DNA of 64,000 nt from Pseudonocardia sp. ICBG1293 (lineage in GTDB: Bacteria > Actinomycetota > Actinomycetes > Mycobacteriales > Pseudonocardiaceae): the NCBI RefSeq assembly GCF_020131355.1, contig NZ_JAHLEL010000044.1, positions 372,001 to 436,000 of the forward strand, read 5' to 3'. The first letter of the stretch is position 1; each line of letters opens with the position of its first letter. The position numbers and the translations under genes were made by a program. A model generated the notes under the pieces. It did not search any database. It was not told the DNA's origin and saw only the letters and a list, made by a program, of their open reading frames with translations. Positions 8,842 to 17,539 of this stretch are shown here, piece by piece.

Positions 8842-8847
8842 TACAGT
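8842..8847 (+). promoter_or_regulatory. -10 box TACAGT, leaderless start of marR
   Basis: TACAGT lies exactly seven bases before the GTG start at 8855 and no Shine-Dalgarno site is present, so transcription should begin at the start codon. The inverted repeat at 8816-8832 would cover the -35/spacer region. Confidence 0.5.
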
Positions 8848-8854
8848 CCGGCCG

Positions 8855-9337
8855 GTGGAGGACCGACCCGCCGAGCCCGACGCCGCACCCCGGTGGCTGG
8901 ACGCGCAGGACAAGGCCGCCTGGACCGGCGTCGCGTCGATGATCATGCTGCTGCCCGGGCGCCTGGAGGCCCCGCTGCAGCGCGAGCACGGGCTGAGCCT
9001 GTTCGAGTACCTGACGCTGAGCCACATGTCCGAGGCACCGGAGCGCCGGCTGCGGATGGGCGAGCTCGCGTTCCTCACCAACGGTTCGCAGTCCCGGCTG
9101 TCGAACGTCGTCAAGCGGCTGGAGGGCCGCGGCTGGGTGCGACGCTCCCCCGACCCCGGCGACGGCCGCTACACCCTGGCCGCGCTCACCGACGACGGCC
9201 TCGCCGTCGTGCGGGCCGCCGCGCCGACCCACCTGCGCACCGTGCGCGAGCTGGTCCTCGACCGGCTCGGCGACGACGACCGCGCCGTGCTGGGCCGCAT
9301 CACCGACACCCTGGCCCTGGCCTTCCCCCGCCCCTGA
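8855..9337 (+). CDS. MarR family transcriptional regulator
   Basis: 160 residues from GTG 8855. Winged helix in the middle: LSLFEYLTLSHMSEAPERRLRMGELAF, recognition helix NGSQSRLSNVVKRLEGRGWV, wing RRSPDPGDGRYTLAALTDDG. Flanking helices form the dimer interface. The order RidA (minus) / MarR / flavin monooxygenase / cupin (minus) suggests it represses a small aromatic or phenolic compound operon. The start is supported by a -10 box at seven bases and by family length; the frame does not extend usefully upstream. Confidence 0.9.
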   Translation: MEDRPAEPDAAPRWLDAQDKAAWTGVASMIMLLPGRLEAPLQREHGLSLFEYLTLSHMSEAPERRLRMGELAFLTNGSQSRLSNVVKRLEGRGWVRRSPDPGDGRYTLAALTDDGLAVVRAAAPTHLRTVRELVLDRLGDDDRAVLGRITDTLALAFPRP

Positions 9338-9384
9338 GACGTGCACCGCCGACCGCCGACCGACACCCGTCCAGGAGGACCCCC

Positions 9385-10599
9385 GTGCACGTGTTGATCG
9401 CCGGAGGCGGGATCGGCGGGCTCACCACCGCGCTCGCCCTGCACCGGGTCGGGATCGGGTCGACCGTGTTCGAGCAGGGCTCCGGCGCGGGCGAGCTCGG
9501 CGTCGGGTTCAACCTGCTCCCGCACGCCGTGCGGGTACTCCACGACCTCGGGCTCGCCGAGGACCTGGCCGCGGTCGGGATCGCGACGACCGACCTCACC
9601 TACGCCCACCGGCTCGGACAGCCGATCCTGCGGCGCCCCTGCGGGGTGGCGGCCGGGTTCGCCGTCCCCCAGGTCGCCGGGCACCGCGGCCGGGTGCACC
9701 GGATGCTCGCCGACGCCGTGCGGGACCGGCTCGGGCCGGACGCGGTCCGCACCCGGCACCGGGTGGCCGCCGTCGCCGACGACCGTGACGGGGTGCGGGT
9801 GCGCTTCACCGACCCGGCGACGCCGGAGGCGACCGGTGACGTGCTGGTCGGCGCGGACGGCATCCACTCCGCGGTGCGGACGGGCCTGTTCCCTGGGGAG
9901 GGGCCGCCGCACTGGAACGGGGTGTCGATGTGGCGCGGGGCGACGGACTGGCCGGCGTTCCGCGGGGGCCGCTCGATGGTGGTCGCGGGCGGGAACGCGG
10001 CCAAGCTCGTCGTCTACCCGGTCGGCGCCGGGTCCGCGCCCGGCACCGTGCTCACGAACTGGGCGGTGTGCATCGCGACCGGCGTCGACGGCGACCCGGC
10101 CCCGCAGCGGCAGGACTGGTCACGGCCCGCCGACCGCGAGGAGACCCTCGCCCACGCCCGCCGCTTCCAGCTCGACGACGTCGACCACCTCGCCCTGATC
10201 GCCGCGACACCCGGCATCTTCGGGTTCCCGATGTGCGACCGGGACCCGCTGCCGCACTGGTCCCGCGGCCGGGTCACGCTGCTCGACGACGCCGCGCACC
10301 CGATGGTCCCGATGGGCTCCAACGGCGCGGGCCAGGCGATCCTCGACGCCGCCTCGCTCGCCGGACACCTGTCGGCGGCCGCCACCCCGCAGGCGGCGCT
10401 GGCCGCCTCCCAGGCCGAGCGGCTGCCGACGACCGCCGAGGTCGTGCTGCGCAACCGGATGGGGGGCCCGGAGCGGGTCATCGACGAGGTCGAGCGACGC
10501 GCCCCCGACGGCTTCGACGACCTGGACGCGGTGATCACCGGCGACGAGCTCGAGGAGATCTTCGCCGGCTACCACCGCGCGTCGGGCAACACCCGCTAG
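9385..10599 (+). CDS. FAD-dependent monooxygenase (aromatic hydroxylase family)
   Basis: 404 residues from GTG 9385 with AGGAGG seven bases upstream; 47 bases after marR. The N-terminal GGGIGG dinucleotide site (residues 6-11, HVLIAGGGIGGLTTALALH), the GRVHRMLADAVRD and DVLVGADGIHSAVR (DG) motifs and the C-terminal LLDDAAHPMVPMGSNGAGQAI (GD-type FAD/substrate) block define a group A flavoprotein hydroxylase. The closest style is that of the 5-methylphenazine-1-carboxylate or salicylate-type hydroxylases. The substrate cannot be assigned. Its stop TAG (10597-10599) sits in CTAG, which also supplies the stop of the convergent cupin gene. Confidence 0.9.
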   Translation: MHVLIAGGGIGGLTTALALHRVGIGSTVFEQGSGAGELGVGFNLLPHAVRVLHDLGLAEDLAAVGIATTDLTYAHRLGQPILRRPCGVAAGFAVPQVAGHRGRVHRMLADAVRDRLGPDAVRTRHRVAAVADDRDGVRVRFTDPATPEATGDVLVGADGIHSAVRTGLFPGEGPPHWNGVSMWRGATDWPAFRGGRSMVVAGGNAAKLVVYPVGAGSAPGTVLTNWAVCIATGVDGDPAPQRQDWSRPADREETLAHARRFQLDDVDHLALIAATPGIFGFPMCDRDPLPHWSRGRVTLLDDAAHPMVPMGSNGAGQAILDAASLAGHLSAAATPQAALAASQAERLPTTAEVVLRNRMGGPERVIDEVERRAPDGFDDLDAVITGDELEEIFAGYHRASGNTR

Positions 10600-11084
10600 T
10601 CGGCCCCGGGGACGCTGCCCGGCGGCAGGAACTCGACGTCGTGGCGCGCCGACTGCCGGACGACCTCGGCCGGGTCGGTGAGGTCGTGCAGCCGGTCGAA
10701 CAGCGACGCCAGCCGCCCGGCCGGGCTCACCCAGAACAGCGCCCGGGCGTCGGCGTCGCCCTTGTTGTAGTACGCGTGCGGGAGCCCCTTGGGCATCAGC
10801 ACGGTGTCGCCCGGCCCGGCCTTCTCCCACTGCCCGTCGAGGTAGAGGGTGAACACCCCGTCGAGCACGTGGATGTGCTCGTCCTGGGTGGTGTGCACGT
10901 GCGGCGGCACCCCGGTGCCCGGCGGGTCGAGGGTCTCGAAGGCGAAGCTGGTCGCGCTGACCGCCTTCGCCCAGTAGGTGTGGCCCAGCACGTTCCACAC
11001 CCGCGTGTGCTGTCCCTCGCCGGCCCGTGTGATGCCCTTCGGCAGCGGGCCCAGGATGATCTCTTCTGCGTCGAAGCCGCTCAC
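10596..11084 (-). CDS. cupin domain protein
   Basis: 162 residues from GTG 11082-11084, a start that overlaps the glnA2 stop as GTGA. Cupin motif 1 is PPHVHTTQDEHIHVLDGVFTLYLDG (metal ligands H-x-H, E, H) and motif 2 is GDTVLMPKGLPHAYYNKGD. Single-domain cupins of this size include small dioxygenases, isomerases and sensors; the FAETLDPPGTGVPPHVHTTQDE context resembles quercetinase-like or unassigned cupins. It is translationally coupled to glnA2 yet faces the MarR/monooxygenase cassette, so its partner process is unclear. Possible functions are oxygenase for the monooxygenase product, or an independent stress function. Confidence 0.82.
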   Translation of the reverse strand: MSGFDAEEIILGPLPKGITRAGEGQHTRVWNVLGHTYWAKAVSATSFAFETLDPPGTGVPPHVHTTQDEHIHVLDGVFTLYLDGQWEKAGPGDTVLMPKGLPHAYYNKGDADARALFWVSPAGRLASLFDRLHDLTDPAEVVRQSARHDVEFLPPGSVPGAD

Positions 11085-12424
11085 AGGACCGGAAGGTACG
11101 TGGCGAGCTCGTGCGGTGTCACGTTCCGGCGGTAGGCGTCCCACTCGGCGCGCTTGTTGCGCAGGAAGAAGTCGAACACGTGCTCGCCGAGGTACTCGGC
11201 GACCAGCTCACTGCGCTCCATGACGTCGAGGGCCTCGGTCAGGTTCTGCGGGAGCAGCTCGTAGCCCAGCGCGCGGCGCTCGGTGTCGGTCAGGGCCCAC
11301 ACGTCGTCCTCGGTGGGCGGGGGCAGCTCGTACCCCTTCTGGATGCCGGTCAGACCGGCACCCAGGATGACCGCGTAGGCGAGGTAGGGGTTGCACGCGG
11401 AGTCCAGCGTGCGGACCTCGACCCGGCGCGAGGACGACTTGCCCGGGGAGTACATCGGCACCCGGACCAGGGCGGACCGGTTCGCGTGGCCCCAGGACAC
11501 CGCGGTCGGGGCCTCGCCGCCGGTGATGAGCCGCTTGTAGGAGTTGACCCACTGGTTGGTGACGGCGGTGATCTCGCGGGCGTGCTTGAGCACCCCGGCG
11601 ACGAACGCCTTGCCGGTCGCGGAGAGCTCGTAGGGGTCGTCCGGGTCGTGGAAGGCGTTGTGGTCGCCCTCGAACAGCGAGAAGTGGGTGTGCATCGCCG
11701 AGCCGGGGTGCTCGGAGAACGGCTTGGGCATGAACGAGGCCCGCACGCCCTGGGTGAGCGCGACCTCCTTCACGACGTAGCGGAACGTCATGAGGTTGTC
11801 GGCCATCGTCAGCGCGTCGGCGTAGCGCAGGTCGATCTCCTGCTGGCCGGGGCCGCCCTCGTGGTGGGAGAACTCCACCGAGATGCCCATCGACTCCAGC
11901 GTCTCGATCGTGTTCCGCCGGAAGTGCGGGGCGACGTCGTGGCTGGCCTGGTCGAAGTAACCGCCGGAGTCCGCCGGGACGGGGCGGGTGCCGTCGTCGG
12001 GCAGGTCGCGGAGCAGGTAGAACTCGATCTCCGGGTGCACGTAGCAGGTGAACCCGGCCTCGCCCGCCTTGTTCAGCGCACGGGTCAGCACGTGCCGCGG
12101 GTCGGCCCAGGACGGCGACCCGTCGGGCATGGCGATGTCGCAGAACATCCGGGCGGAGTAGTGCTCGCCGGAGGCGGTCTCCCAGGGCAGGACCTGGAAC
12201 GTGGACGGGTCGGGCTTGGCGACCATGTCGGACTCGTAGACGCGGGCGAAGCCCTCGATGGCCGACCCGTCGAAGCCGATCCCCTCGGCGAAGGCGCCCT
12301 CCAGCTCGGCCGGGGCCACCGCCACCGACTTGAGGTAGCCGAGCACGTCCGTGAACCAGAGACGGACGAAACGGATATCGCGTTCCTCGAGCGTGCGGAG
12401 CACGAACTCCTGCTGGCGGTCCAT
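11081..12424 (-). CDS. glnA2: type I glutamine synthetase, GlnA2 class
   Basis: 447 residues from ATG 12422-12424. Conserved synthetase blocks: FVRLWFTDVLGYLKSVAV (beta-grasp), GIGFDGSAIEGFARV, the metal-binding EIEFYLL, SHHEGGPGQQEIDLRY, MPKPFSEHPGSAMHTHFSL, NSYKRLITGGEAPTAVSWG and the Arg-rich RRVEVRTLDSACNPYLAYA. The adenylylation loop (Asn-Leu-Tyr-Asp-Leu-Pro in GlnA1) is replaced by KGYELPPP, so this enzyme is probably not a GlnE target. In Mycobacterium tuberculosis glnA2 sits beside glnE, as it nearly does here. It synthesises glutamine, or a gamma-glutamylated amine, from glutamate and ATP. It is probably leaderless (see -10 box) and coupled to the cupin gene by GTGA. Confidence 0.93.
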   Translation of the reverse strand: MDRQQEFVLRTLEERDIRFVRLWFTDVLGYLKSVAVAPAELEGAFAEGIGFDGSAIEGFARVYESDMVAKPDPSTFQVLPWETASGEHYSARMFCDIAMPDGSPSWADPRHVLTRALNKAGEAGFTCYVHPEIEFYLLRDLPDDGTRPVPADSGGYFDQASHDVAPHFRRNTIETLESMGISVEFSHHEGGPGQQEIDLRYADALTMADNLMTFRYVVKEVALTQGVRASFMPKPFSEHPGSAMHTHFSLFEGDHNAFHDPDDPYELSATGKAFVAGVLKHAREITAVTNQWVNSYKRLITGGEAPTAVSWGHANRSALVRVPMYSPGKSSSRRVEVRTLDSACNPYLAYAVILGAGLTGIQKGYELPPPTEDDVWALTDTERRALGYELLPQNLTEALDVMERSELVAEYLGEHVFDFFLRNKRAEWDAYRRNVTPHELATYLPVL

Positions 12425-12431
12425 GCGGCGG

Positions 12432-12437
12432 AGCCTA
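12432..12437 (-). promoter_or_regulatory. -10 box TAGGCT, leaderless start of glnA2
   Basis: On the minus strand TAGGCT is followed by exactly seven bases and then the ATG of glnA2. No ribosome binding site precedes the ATG. Confidence 0.6.
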
Positions 12438-12517
12438 GGAACCCCGTGTTACGCGGACGTTACCGGGGTGTGCGAGCGACCCGGTCGTGGTCGCCCGCAC
12501 ACCCCGCGCGACGGGCC

Positions 12518-14152
12518 TCAGCCGGCCGCGAGCGTGCACTCCGCGCCCTGCGGCGGGAGCGTGAGGTTCACCAGGTAGTCGATCGCGAACCGGTCGGTGC
12601 ACGCGTCACCCTGCAACGACGCGGTGTGCTGGTTGCCGTTGACCTTGATCAGGCTGCCGCCCAGCTGCTGGGCCAGGTCGACCCCGGCCTGGTACGGGGT
12701 GGCCGGGTCACCGGTGACCGACACCACGACGACCGGCGGGAGCCCGTCGACCTGGGGCGTGTGCGGCTCGCTGGTGGGCGGGACCGGCCAGAACGCGCAC
12801 GCGTCGCGGGCACCGACCGGGCCGCGCCCGGTGGAACGGAACGGGGCGGCCTCGTCGGCCCGCGTGGCCAGCTCCAGGGCCTCCGAGGGTTCCTTGAGCG
12901 CAGGCTGGTTCACGCAGCTGATCGACTGGAAGGCCTGCAGCATGTTCGAGTAGCGACCCTGCTCGTCGCGCTCGTAGTAGAGGTCGGCCAGGCGCATCAG
13001 CAGGTCGCCGTTGCCGTTCGCGACCTGCGAGATCCCCTGCTGCAGCGCGGGCCACAGCTGCGAGACGTAGAGGGCCTGGCTGACGCCGGTCTGGGCGTCG
13101 GCGAAGCTCAGGACCCGCCCGTCGCCCACCTTCGCGGGCGTGTCGATCAGCGGCCGCATGACCGTCTGGAAGGCCTGGGTCGCCTTCGCCGGGTCGGTGC
13201 CCAGCGGGCAGCCGGGCCGGCTGGTGCAGTCCTTGGCGAAGTTGTCGAACGCGAGCTGGAACCCGGCGTTCTGCTTGACCGTGGAGTCGATGGTCGACTG
13301 CGTCGGGTCGATCGCGCCGTCGAGCAGCAGCGCCCGGACGTTCTGCGGGAACGCCTCGGCGTAGGCGGTGCCGAGCTCGGTGCCGTAGGAGAAGCCGGCG
13401 TAGGTCATCTTCTGGTCACCGGCGGCGGCCCGCATGACGTCCATGTCCTTGGCGACGTCACGGGTGCCGACGTTGGCCAGCACGTCGGCACCGGTGCGCT
13501 GGGTGCAGCGCTCGGCGAACTGCCGGCTGTCGGCCTCCGCCGCGGCGACCCCGGCGGGCGAGGGGTCCGCGAAGACCTTCGTGCGCTCCTCGTCGTTCTC
13601 CGCGTCGGTGAGGCACTGGATCTTCGGCAGACTGGCGCCGGTGCCGCGGGGGTCGAACCCGACCAGGTCGAACCGGTCCCCCAGGCCGTTCGTGGCCCAG
13701 GTGGAGGCCTGGCGCGCCACGAAGGACGTGCCCGAGGCGCCGGGGCCGCCCGGGTCGGCGAACAGCGAGCCGATCTTCGCGCCGGTCGCCTTCTTGCGCA
13801 GCAGCGCGATCTGCATCGTCTTCCCGTCGCCGGGCTGGGCGTAGTCCTGCGGGACGGTCACCCGGGTGCAGTCGAACTGCGGGTCGGCGTAGGTCTGCGC
13901 GTCGTCCGCGGTGGGGGCGTAGTCGTTGCAGGGGCCCCACTGCAGCTGCTGGTCGTAGAACTGCGCCAGCTCCGGCGGGTTCTGCGCGGCCTGCGGCTGG
14001 TCCCCGGTGCCCGCGTCGGCACAGGCCCCGACCAGGACGAGGGTGGCCGCACCGAGCACGGTGAGCGCGGCCGGACGCATCCGCCTGCGGGCCGGTGCCT
14101 CTCGTCGGTGGGCACGTGGTCGCAACAGCCGAGGGAGCATGACGGTGAGCAT
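12518..14152 (-). CDS. exported lipoprotein alpha/beta hydrolase (TAP-like peptidase)
   Basis: About 544 residues from ATG 14150-14152 (ATG 14138-14140 is an alternative; neither has a clear ribosome site). The N-terminus is basic, then a hydrophobic stretch ends in lipobox VGAC at about residue 43, so it is a membrane-anchored lipoprotein. The nucleophile elbow is GFSYGTELG, the acid is in SVTGDPATPY and the His in NGNQHTA; FADPGGPGASG forms the oxyanion region. A C-terminal TAP-like domain carries paired Cys. This is the family of mycobacterial Rv2223c/Rv2224c (CaeA/Hip1) and Streptomyces tripeptidyl aminopeptidases. Its place between glnA2 and panB matches the mycobacterial order. Confidence 0.88.
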   Translation of the reverse strand: MLTVMLPRLLRPRAHRREAPARRRMRPAALTVLGAATLVLVGACADAGTGDQPQAAQNPPELAQFYDQQLQWGPCNDYAPTADDAQTYADPQFDCTRVTVPQDYAQPGDGKTMQIALLRKKATGAKIGSLFADPGGPGASGTSFVARQASTWATNGLGDRFDLVGFDPRGTGASLPKIQCLTDAENDEERTKVFADPSPAGVAAAEADSRQFAERCTQRTGADVLANVGTRDVAKDMDVMRAAAGDQKMTYAGFSYGTELGTAYAEAFPQNVRALLLDGAIDPTQSTIDSTVKQNAGFQLAFDNFAKDCTSRPGCPLGTDPAKATQAFQTVMRPLIDTPAKVGDGRVLSFADAQTGVSQALYVSQLWPALQQGISQVANGNGDLLMRLADLYYERDEQGRYSNMLQAFQSISCVNQPALKEPSEALELATRADEAAPFRSTGRGPVGARDACAFWPVPPTSEPHTPQVDGLPPVVVVSVTGDPATPYQAGVDLAQQLGGSLIKVNGNQHTASLQGDACTDRFAIDYLVNLTLPPQGAECTLAAG

Positions 14153-14318
14153 GCCACCGACCCCCGACGGTGACCGGTCGCGGGTCGTCGCCCGGGTGAG
14201 GGTGCCCACACCACGGGGCGGTCCGGGCCCGTGCGCTGCCACCCTGGCGTCCGCCATCGACGGCGAACCCGGGGACCCACGACCAGCGTGGGCCTCGAGG
14301 CACGGAAGGAGCTCACCG

Positions 14319-15173
14319 GTGAGCACACAGGAGAGCGGAGAGGTGGCGGCCCCGTACCGGGCGCCCGCGACCCCGCCCAGGCGGACCCGCGTCCACCACC
14401 TGCTGCAGTGGAAGCAGGAGGGTCGGCGCTGGCCCATGCTGACCGCCTACGACGTCTACTCCGCCGAGATCTTCGACGACGCCGGCATCCCGGTGCTGCT
14501 CGTCGGCGACTCCGCGGGCAACAACGTGTTCGGTCACGACAACACCATCCCGGTCACGGTCGACGACCTGGTCCCGCTGACCCGCGCCGTCGTGCGCGGC
14601 GCCCGCAGCGCACTCGTCGTGGCCGACCTGCCCTTCGGCAGCTACCAGATCTCCCCTGCGCAGGCGCAGGAGACCGCGTTCCGGTTCATGAAGGAGGGCG
14701 GGGCACACGCGGTCAAGCTGGAGGGCGGGGCGCGGTTCGCACCGCAGGTCGAGGCGCTCACCGCCTCGGGGGTGCCGGTGATGGGCCACCTCGGGTTCAC
14801 CCCGCAGAGCGAGCACGCGCTGGGCGGGTTCCGCATCCAGGGCCGCGGCGACGCGGCCGACCGGCTCGTCGAGGACGCGCTGGCGGTGCAGGAGGCCGGC
14901 GCGTTCGCCGTCGTGCTGGAGATGGTCCCCGCCGACGTCGCCAAGCGGGTGACCGGGGAGCTCCGCATCCCGACCGTCGGCATCGGCGCCGGGCCCGACT
15001 GCGACGCCCAGGTGCTGGTGTGGTCGGACATGGCCGGCATGAACCGCGGGAAGGTGCCGCGCTTCGTGAAGAAGTACGCCGAGCTGGGTACGGCACTGCA
15101 CGACGCGGCGGCCGCGTTCGCCGCCGACGTCCGGCACGGCGAGTACCCCGCCGAGGAGCACAGCTACCGCTGA
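14319..15173 (+). CDS. panB: 3-methyl-2-oxobutanoate hydroxymethyltransferase
   Basis: 284 residues from GTG 14319, with AAGGAG nine bases upstream. TIM-barrel PanB motifs: MLTAYDVYSAEIFDDAG, VLLVGDSAGNNVFGHDNT, VVADLPFGSYQ, AVKLEGG, PVMGHLGFTPQS, VLEMVP and TVGIGAGPDCDAQVLVWSDM. It transfers a hydroxymethyl group from methylene-tetrahydrofolate to 2-oxoisovalerate, the first pantothenate-specific step. It is divergent from the exported hydrolase, and its last ten bases overlap the convergent ligase-like gene. panC and panD are not in the window. Confidence 0.97.
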   Translation: MSTQESGEVAAPYRAPATPPRRTRVHHLLQWKQEGRRWPMLTAYDVYSAEIFDDAGIPVLLVGDSAGNNVFGHDNTIPVTVDDLVPLTRAVVRGARSALVVADLPFGSYQISPAQAQETAFRFMKEGGAHAVKLEGGARFAPQVEALTASGVPVMGHLGFTPQSEHALGGFRIQGRGDAADRLVEDALAVQEAGAFAVVLEMVPADVAKRVTGELRIPTVGIGAGPDCDAQVLVWSDMAGMNRGKVPRFVKKYAELGTALHDAAAAFAADVRHGEYPAEEHSYR

Positions 15174-16390
15174 GCCGGACCGGGCCCCGGCGCGCCCCGC
15201 CGGGGCCCACCGGCCGGCCGGGTGCCGTCGGGGCACCCGGCGCCGCGCGACGGCGGGTGGCCGGCACCCGGGATGCCGCCGCCCGCGCGGTGGCGGACCA
15301 GCATCCGGGCCGCGGGGGTCTCGCGCCGCGCCAGCCGACGGGCCAGCGTCGCCAGCCGCGCGCCGTGGGCCTCGTCGCCGGCCACCGCGGCCGTCGCGGC
15401 GTCGAGGACGGCCTGCGACCCCGCCCGGACCGCGGGGTCCGACCAGCCCCGCAGCGCCGACCGGCGGTGCGCCGCCGCGTCCGGGGTGCGCCGGCGGCCG
15501 GGCAGGGTGTCGTCACGCAGCAGGCCGGTGAGCAGGCTCAGCAGCGCTGCGGGCAGGTCGGTGCCGACCCCGTCGGCCGGCTCCTCCCCCGGGACCACCG
15601 GGACGGCGTCGAAGGCCTTGAACTCGATCCGCCCCACCTCCCCCGGGATGCCGGCGTGCCGCGCGAGGCTGGGGTCGGTCACCGGCAGCGCGGCGTCGGG
15701 CGGCAGGTAGGCCAGCGCGGCCGGACGCGCCCCGGTGCGCCGTGCCGTGCGGGCCGACAGCCCGCCCCACGGGCGGCCGTCGCGGAACGGCGAGGAGAAC
15801 GACCACGGCACCAGGTACGGGCTGTAGTAGGTCAGCTTCGCCGCCGCGTCGGTCAGCACTTCCGGGTCGGTGCCCGTCTCGGGGAACGACAGGTTCAGGT
15901 CCGGCCCCCAGGTGACCATGTGCAGGTGGGAGGTCCGTTCCTCCGGCGACGCGGCCATCAGCGCCCGCTCGTGGGCGTTGGGCGGCGGGTCCAGCCGGTA
16001 GACCGACAGCTCCGGGGGATGGCCGAACGCGACCGGACGCAACCCGTGCCGGGCGGCGACCCCGGCCAGCGTCCCGGCGTCGGCGACCAGCGCGTCGACC
16101 GCGGCCTCGACCGAGTCGTGCACGCAGGTGCGGATCTCGATGCCCTTCGGCTCGAACCGGAGCAGCTCGCCGTCGTCGCCGAGACGCTCGTAGCCCTCGG
16201 CGTACCACCGCTTGCGGCGGATGCCGGCATCGCCAATCCGCAGGTCCGACTGGTCGCCGGGCAGCTCCGGCAGCTCGTCGACGATCGCCGCGACCTGCGC
16301 GTGGGTCAGCGACCGGTGGTCGGCCACCGTCCCGTCCCCGCGTAGCAGCGCGAGCTCGTGCTCGAGCCCGTAGCGCGCCTCGCCCCGCAT
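15164..16390 (-). CDS. glutamate-cysteine ligase (GCS2) family protein
   Basis: 408 residues from ATG 16388-16390, preceded by GGGGGTG. The N-terminus RYGLEHELALLRGDG resembles the E-E metal-binding start of the GCS2 carboxylate-amine ligases, followed by LRFEPKGIEIRTCVHDS, RTSHLHMVTWGPDLNLSF and the middle YYSPYLVPWSFSSPFRDG. These enzymes make gamma-glutamyl or similar amide bonds with ATP. The exact substrates are not clear; mycothiol producers do not need glutathione, so ergothioneine-type EgtA or an unassigned amine ligase are options, but no egt genes are near. The C-terminus (last 60 residues) is low-complexity Arg/Gly/Pro. Function assignment is tentative. Confidence 0.65.
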   Translation of the reverse strand: MRGEARYGLEHELALLRGDGTVADHRSLTHAQVAAIVDELPELPGDQSDLRIGDAGIRRKRWYAEGYERLGDDGELLRFEPKGIEIRTCVHDSVEAAVDALVADAGTLAGVAARHGLRPVAFGHPPELSVYRLDPPPNAHERALMAASPEERTSHLHMVTWGPDLNLSFPETGTDPEVLTDAAAKLTYYSPYLVPWSFSSPFRDGRPWGGLSARTARRTGARPAALAYLPPDAALPVTDPSLARHAGIPGEVGRIEFKAFDAVPVVPGEEPADGVGTDLPAALLSLLTGLLRDDTLPGRRRTPDAAAHRRSALRGWSDPAVRAGSQAVLDAATAAVAGDEAHGARLATLARRLARRETPAARMLVRHRAGGGIPGAGHPPSRGAGCPDGTRPAGGPRRGAPGPGPAQR

Positions 16391-16572
16391 CGGTCACCCC
16401 CGGTCCCCGTCGTGGCACAGGACGTTACCGACGGCGGGCCGGGCGTGGCTGTGATCCGTCCCCGCCCCCGGCTCACCCGTTCCGCCCTGGACAACCCCGT
16501 GCCGAACGGTCAGCCTGGTGACGGCGGCCACGTCCACCAGGTGGCCGGGACCCGGAGCACACGGGAGGCGTC

Positions 16573-16740
16573 ATGAGGCTGGGTCGCAAGATCTCCGAGG
16601 GATTCGCCGTGGACCACGAGGCCGACCGGGTGGCCGACGCCCAGGACCGCCCGCGTCCGGCGCGGGCCGTCGAGCCCGAGTTCACCGAGTGGACGCCGGC
16701 CGCCCCGCAGCCGGCGCACTCGGGGCCCCGCGAGGACTGA
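16573..16740 (+). CDS. small hypothetical protein (55 aa)
   Basis: ATG 16573 behind GGGAGG, TGA at 16738-16740. The 55-residue product starts MRLGRKISEGFAVDHEADRV and ends in an acidic, Pro/Ala-rich tail; no transmembrane segment or Cys is present. It lies four bases before the Cys-rich gene at 16745, so the two are almost certainly co-transcribed. I do not recognise it. Codon third positions are strongly G/C, supporting real coding. Confidence 0.65.
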   Translation: MRLGRKISEGFAVDHEADRVADAQDRPRPARAVEPEFTEWTPAAPQPAHSGPRED

Positions 16741-16744
16741 CCGG

Positions 16745-17539
16745 GTGCGCGGGCTGTTCCGCCGGACACCGCTGGAGCACCCGACCGGCCCGCTGGAGGG
16801 CCACAAGCTGGCCTTCCCGATGCTGTCCGCCGACGGCACGACGGCGGGCTTCAGCGGGGTGACGCTCGGTCGGGCGCACGTCTACCGCACCGTCGACGAC
16901 GCGGTGTGCGCGCACGGCTGCCGGCACGCGTCCCCGTCGCGGTGGTGCGACTGCGGGTTCTACTGCTTCCACACCGCCGACGACGCCCGCGAGCTGGCGT
17001 GCGCGCCCGAGCACCAGGGCGCGATCCTGCTCGAGGTGGCCGCGTCCGGCCGGTTCCGCCGCTACGAGCTGGGCCTGCGTTACGCCCGGCAACGGGTGCG
17101 CACGATCCGGATGCGGCCCTGCCGGTGCGGCTCGCGGGTCGCGGTGCTGGCCGACACCGGGTCCGGCCAGCACGGCTGGCGCAGGCTGGAGCCGGTGTGC
17201 CTGCGCTGCGCCGGGGCGCGCCCGGTGCTGTCGGCGCAACGGTTCGCCGAACTCGCCGACCTCACCCTGCTGCCCGACGACCTCGCGGCAGGCCCGCTGA
17301 CCACCCCGGACCCGGTGGGGACCGGCGAGGACCCGCACGACGCCGAGCCCGCCGACGGGGCCATGGGCGACCCGGTCGCCACGGCGGGCGCGGTCGCCGT
17401 GCTCACCGCCGAGATGGCGCTGCTGCAGGCCCGGCTCGACGAGATGGCCCGCCAGCTGGGGCGCGCGACCGCACGCCTGGACGTCCTGGAGGGGCGTGAC
17501 CGTCCCGCGGCGGAACCGGGCTCAGAGCCAGACCGGTAG
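16745..17539 (+). CDS. Cys-rich hypothetical protein with putative zinc clusters
   Basis: 264 residues from GTG 16745. I do not recognise a named family. Nine Cys residues fall in clusters: C55-x3-C59, C68-x-C70-x3-C74, then C86, and a second region C126-x-C128 with C152-x2-C155 (VCLRCAG), which looks like a zinc ribbon. The C-terminal 50 residues (LTAEMALLQARLDEMARQLGRATARLDVLE) form a likely coiled coil. A DNA- or protein-binding zinc protein is possible. It follows the 55-residue gene by four bases and overlaps the convergent maleylpyruvate isomerase gene by 18 bases. Confidence 0.7.
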   Translation: MRGLFRRTPLEHPTGPLEGHKLAFPMLSADGTTAGFSGVTLGRAHVYRTVDDAVCAHGCRHASPSRWCDCGFYCFHTADDARELACAPEHQGAILLEVAASGRFRRYELGLRYARQRVRTIRMRPCRCGSRVAVLADTGSGQHGWRRLEPVCLRCAGARPVLSAQRFAELADLTLLPDDLAAGPLTTPDPVGTGEDPHDAEPADGAMGDPVATAGAVAVLTAEMALLQARLDEMARQLGRATARLDVLEGRDRPAAEPGSEPDR

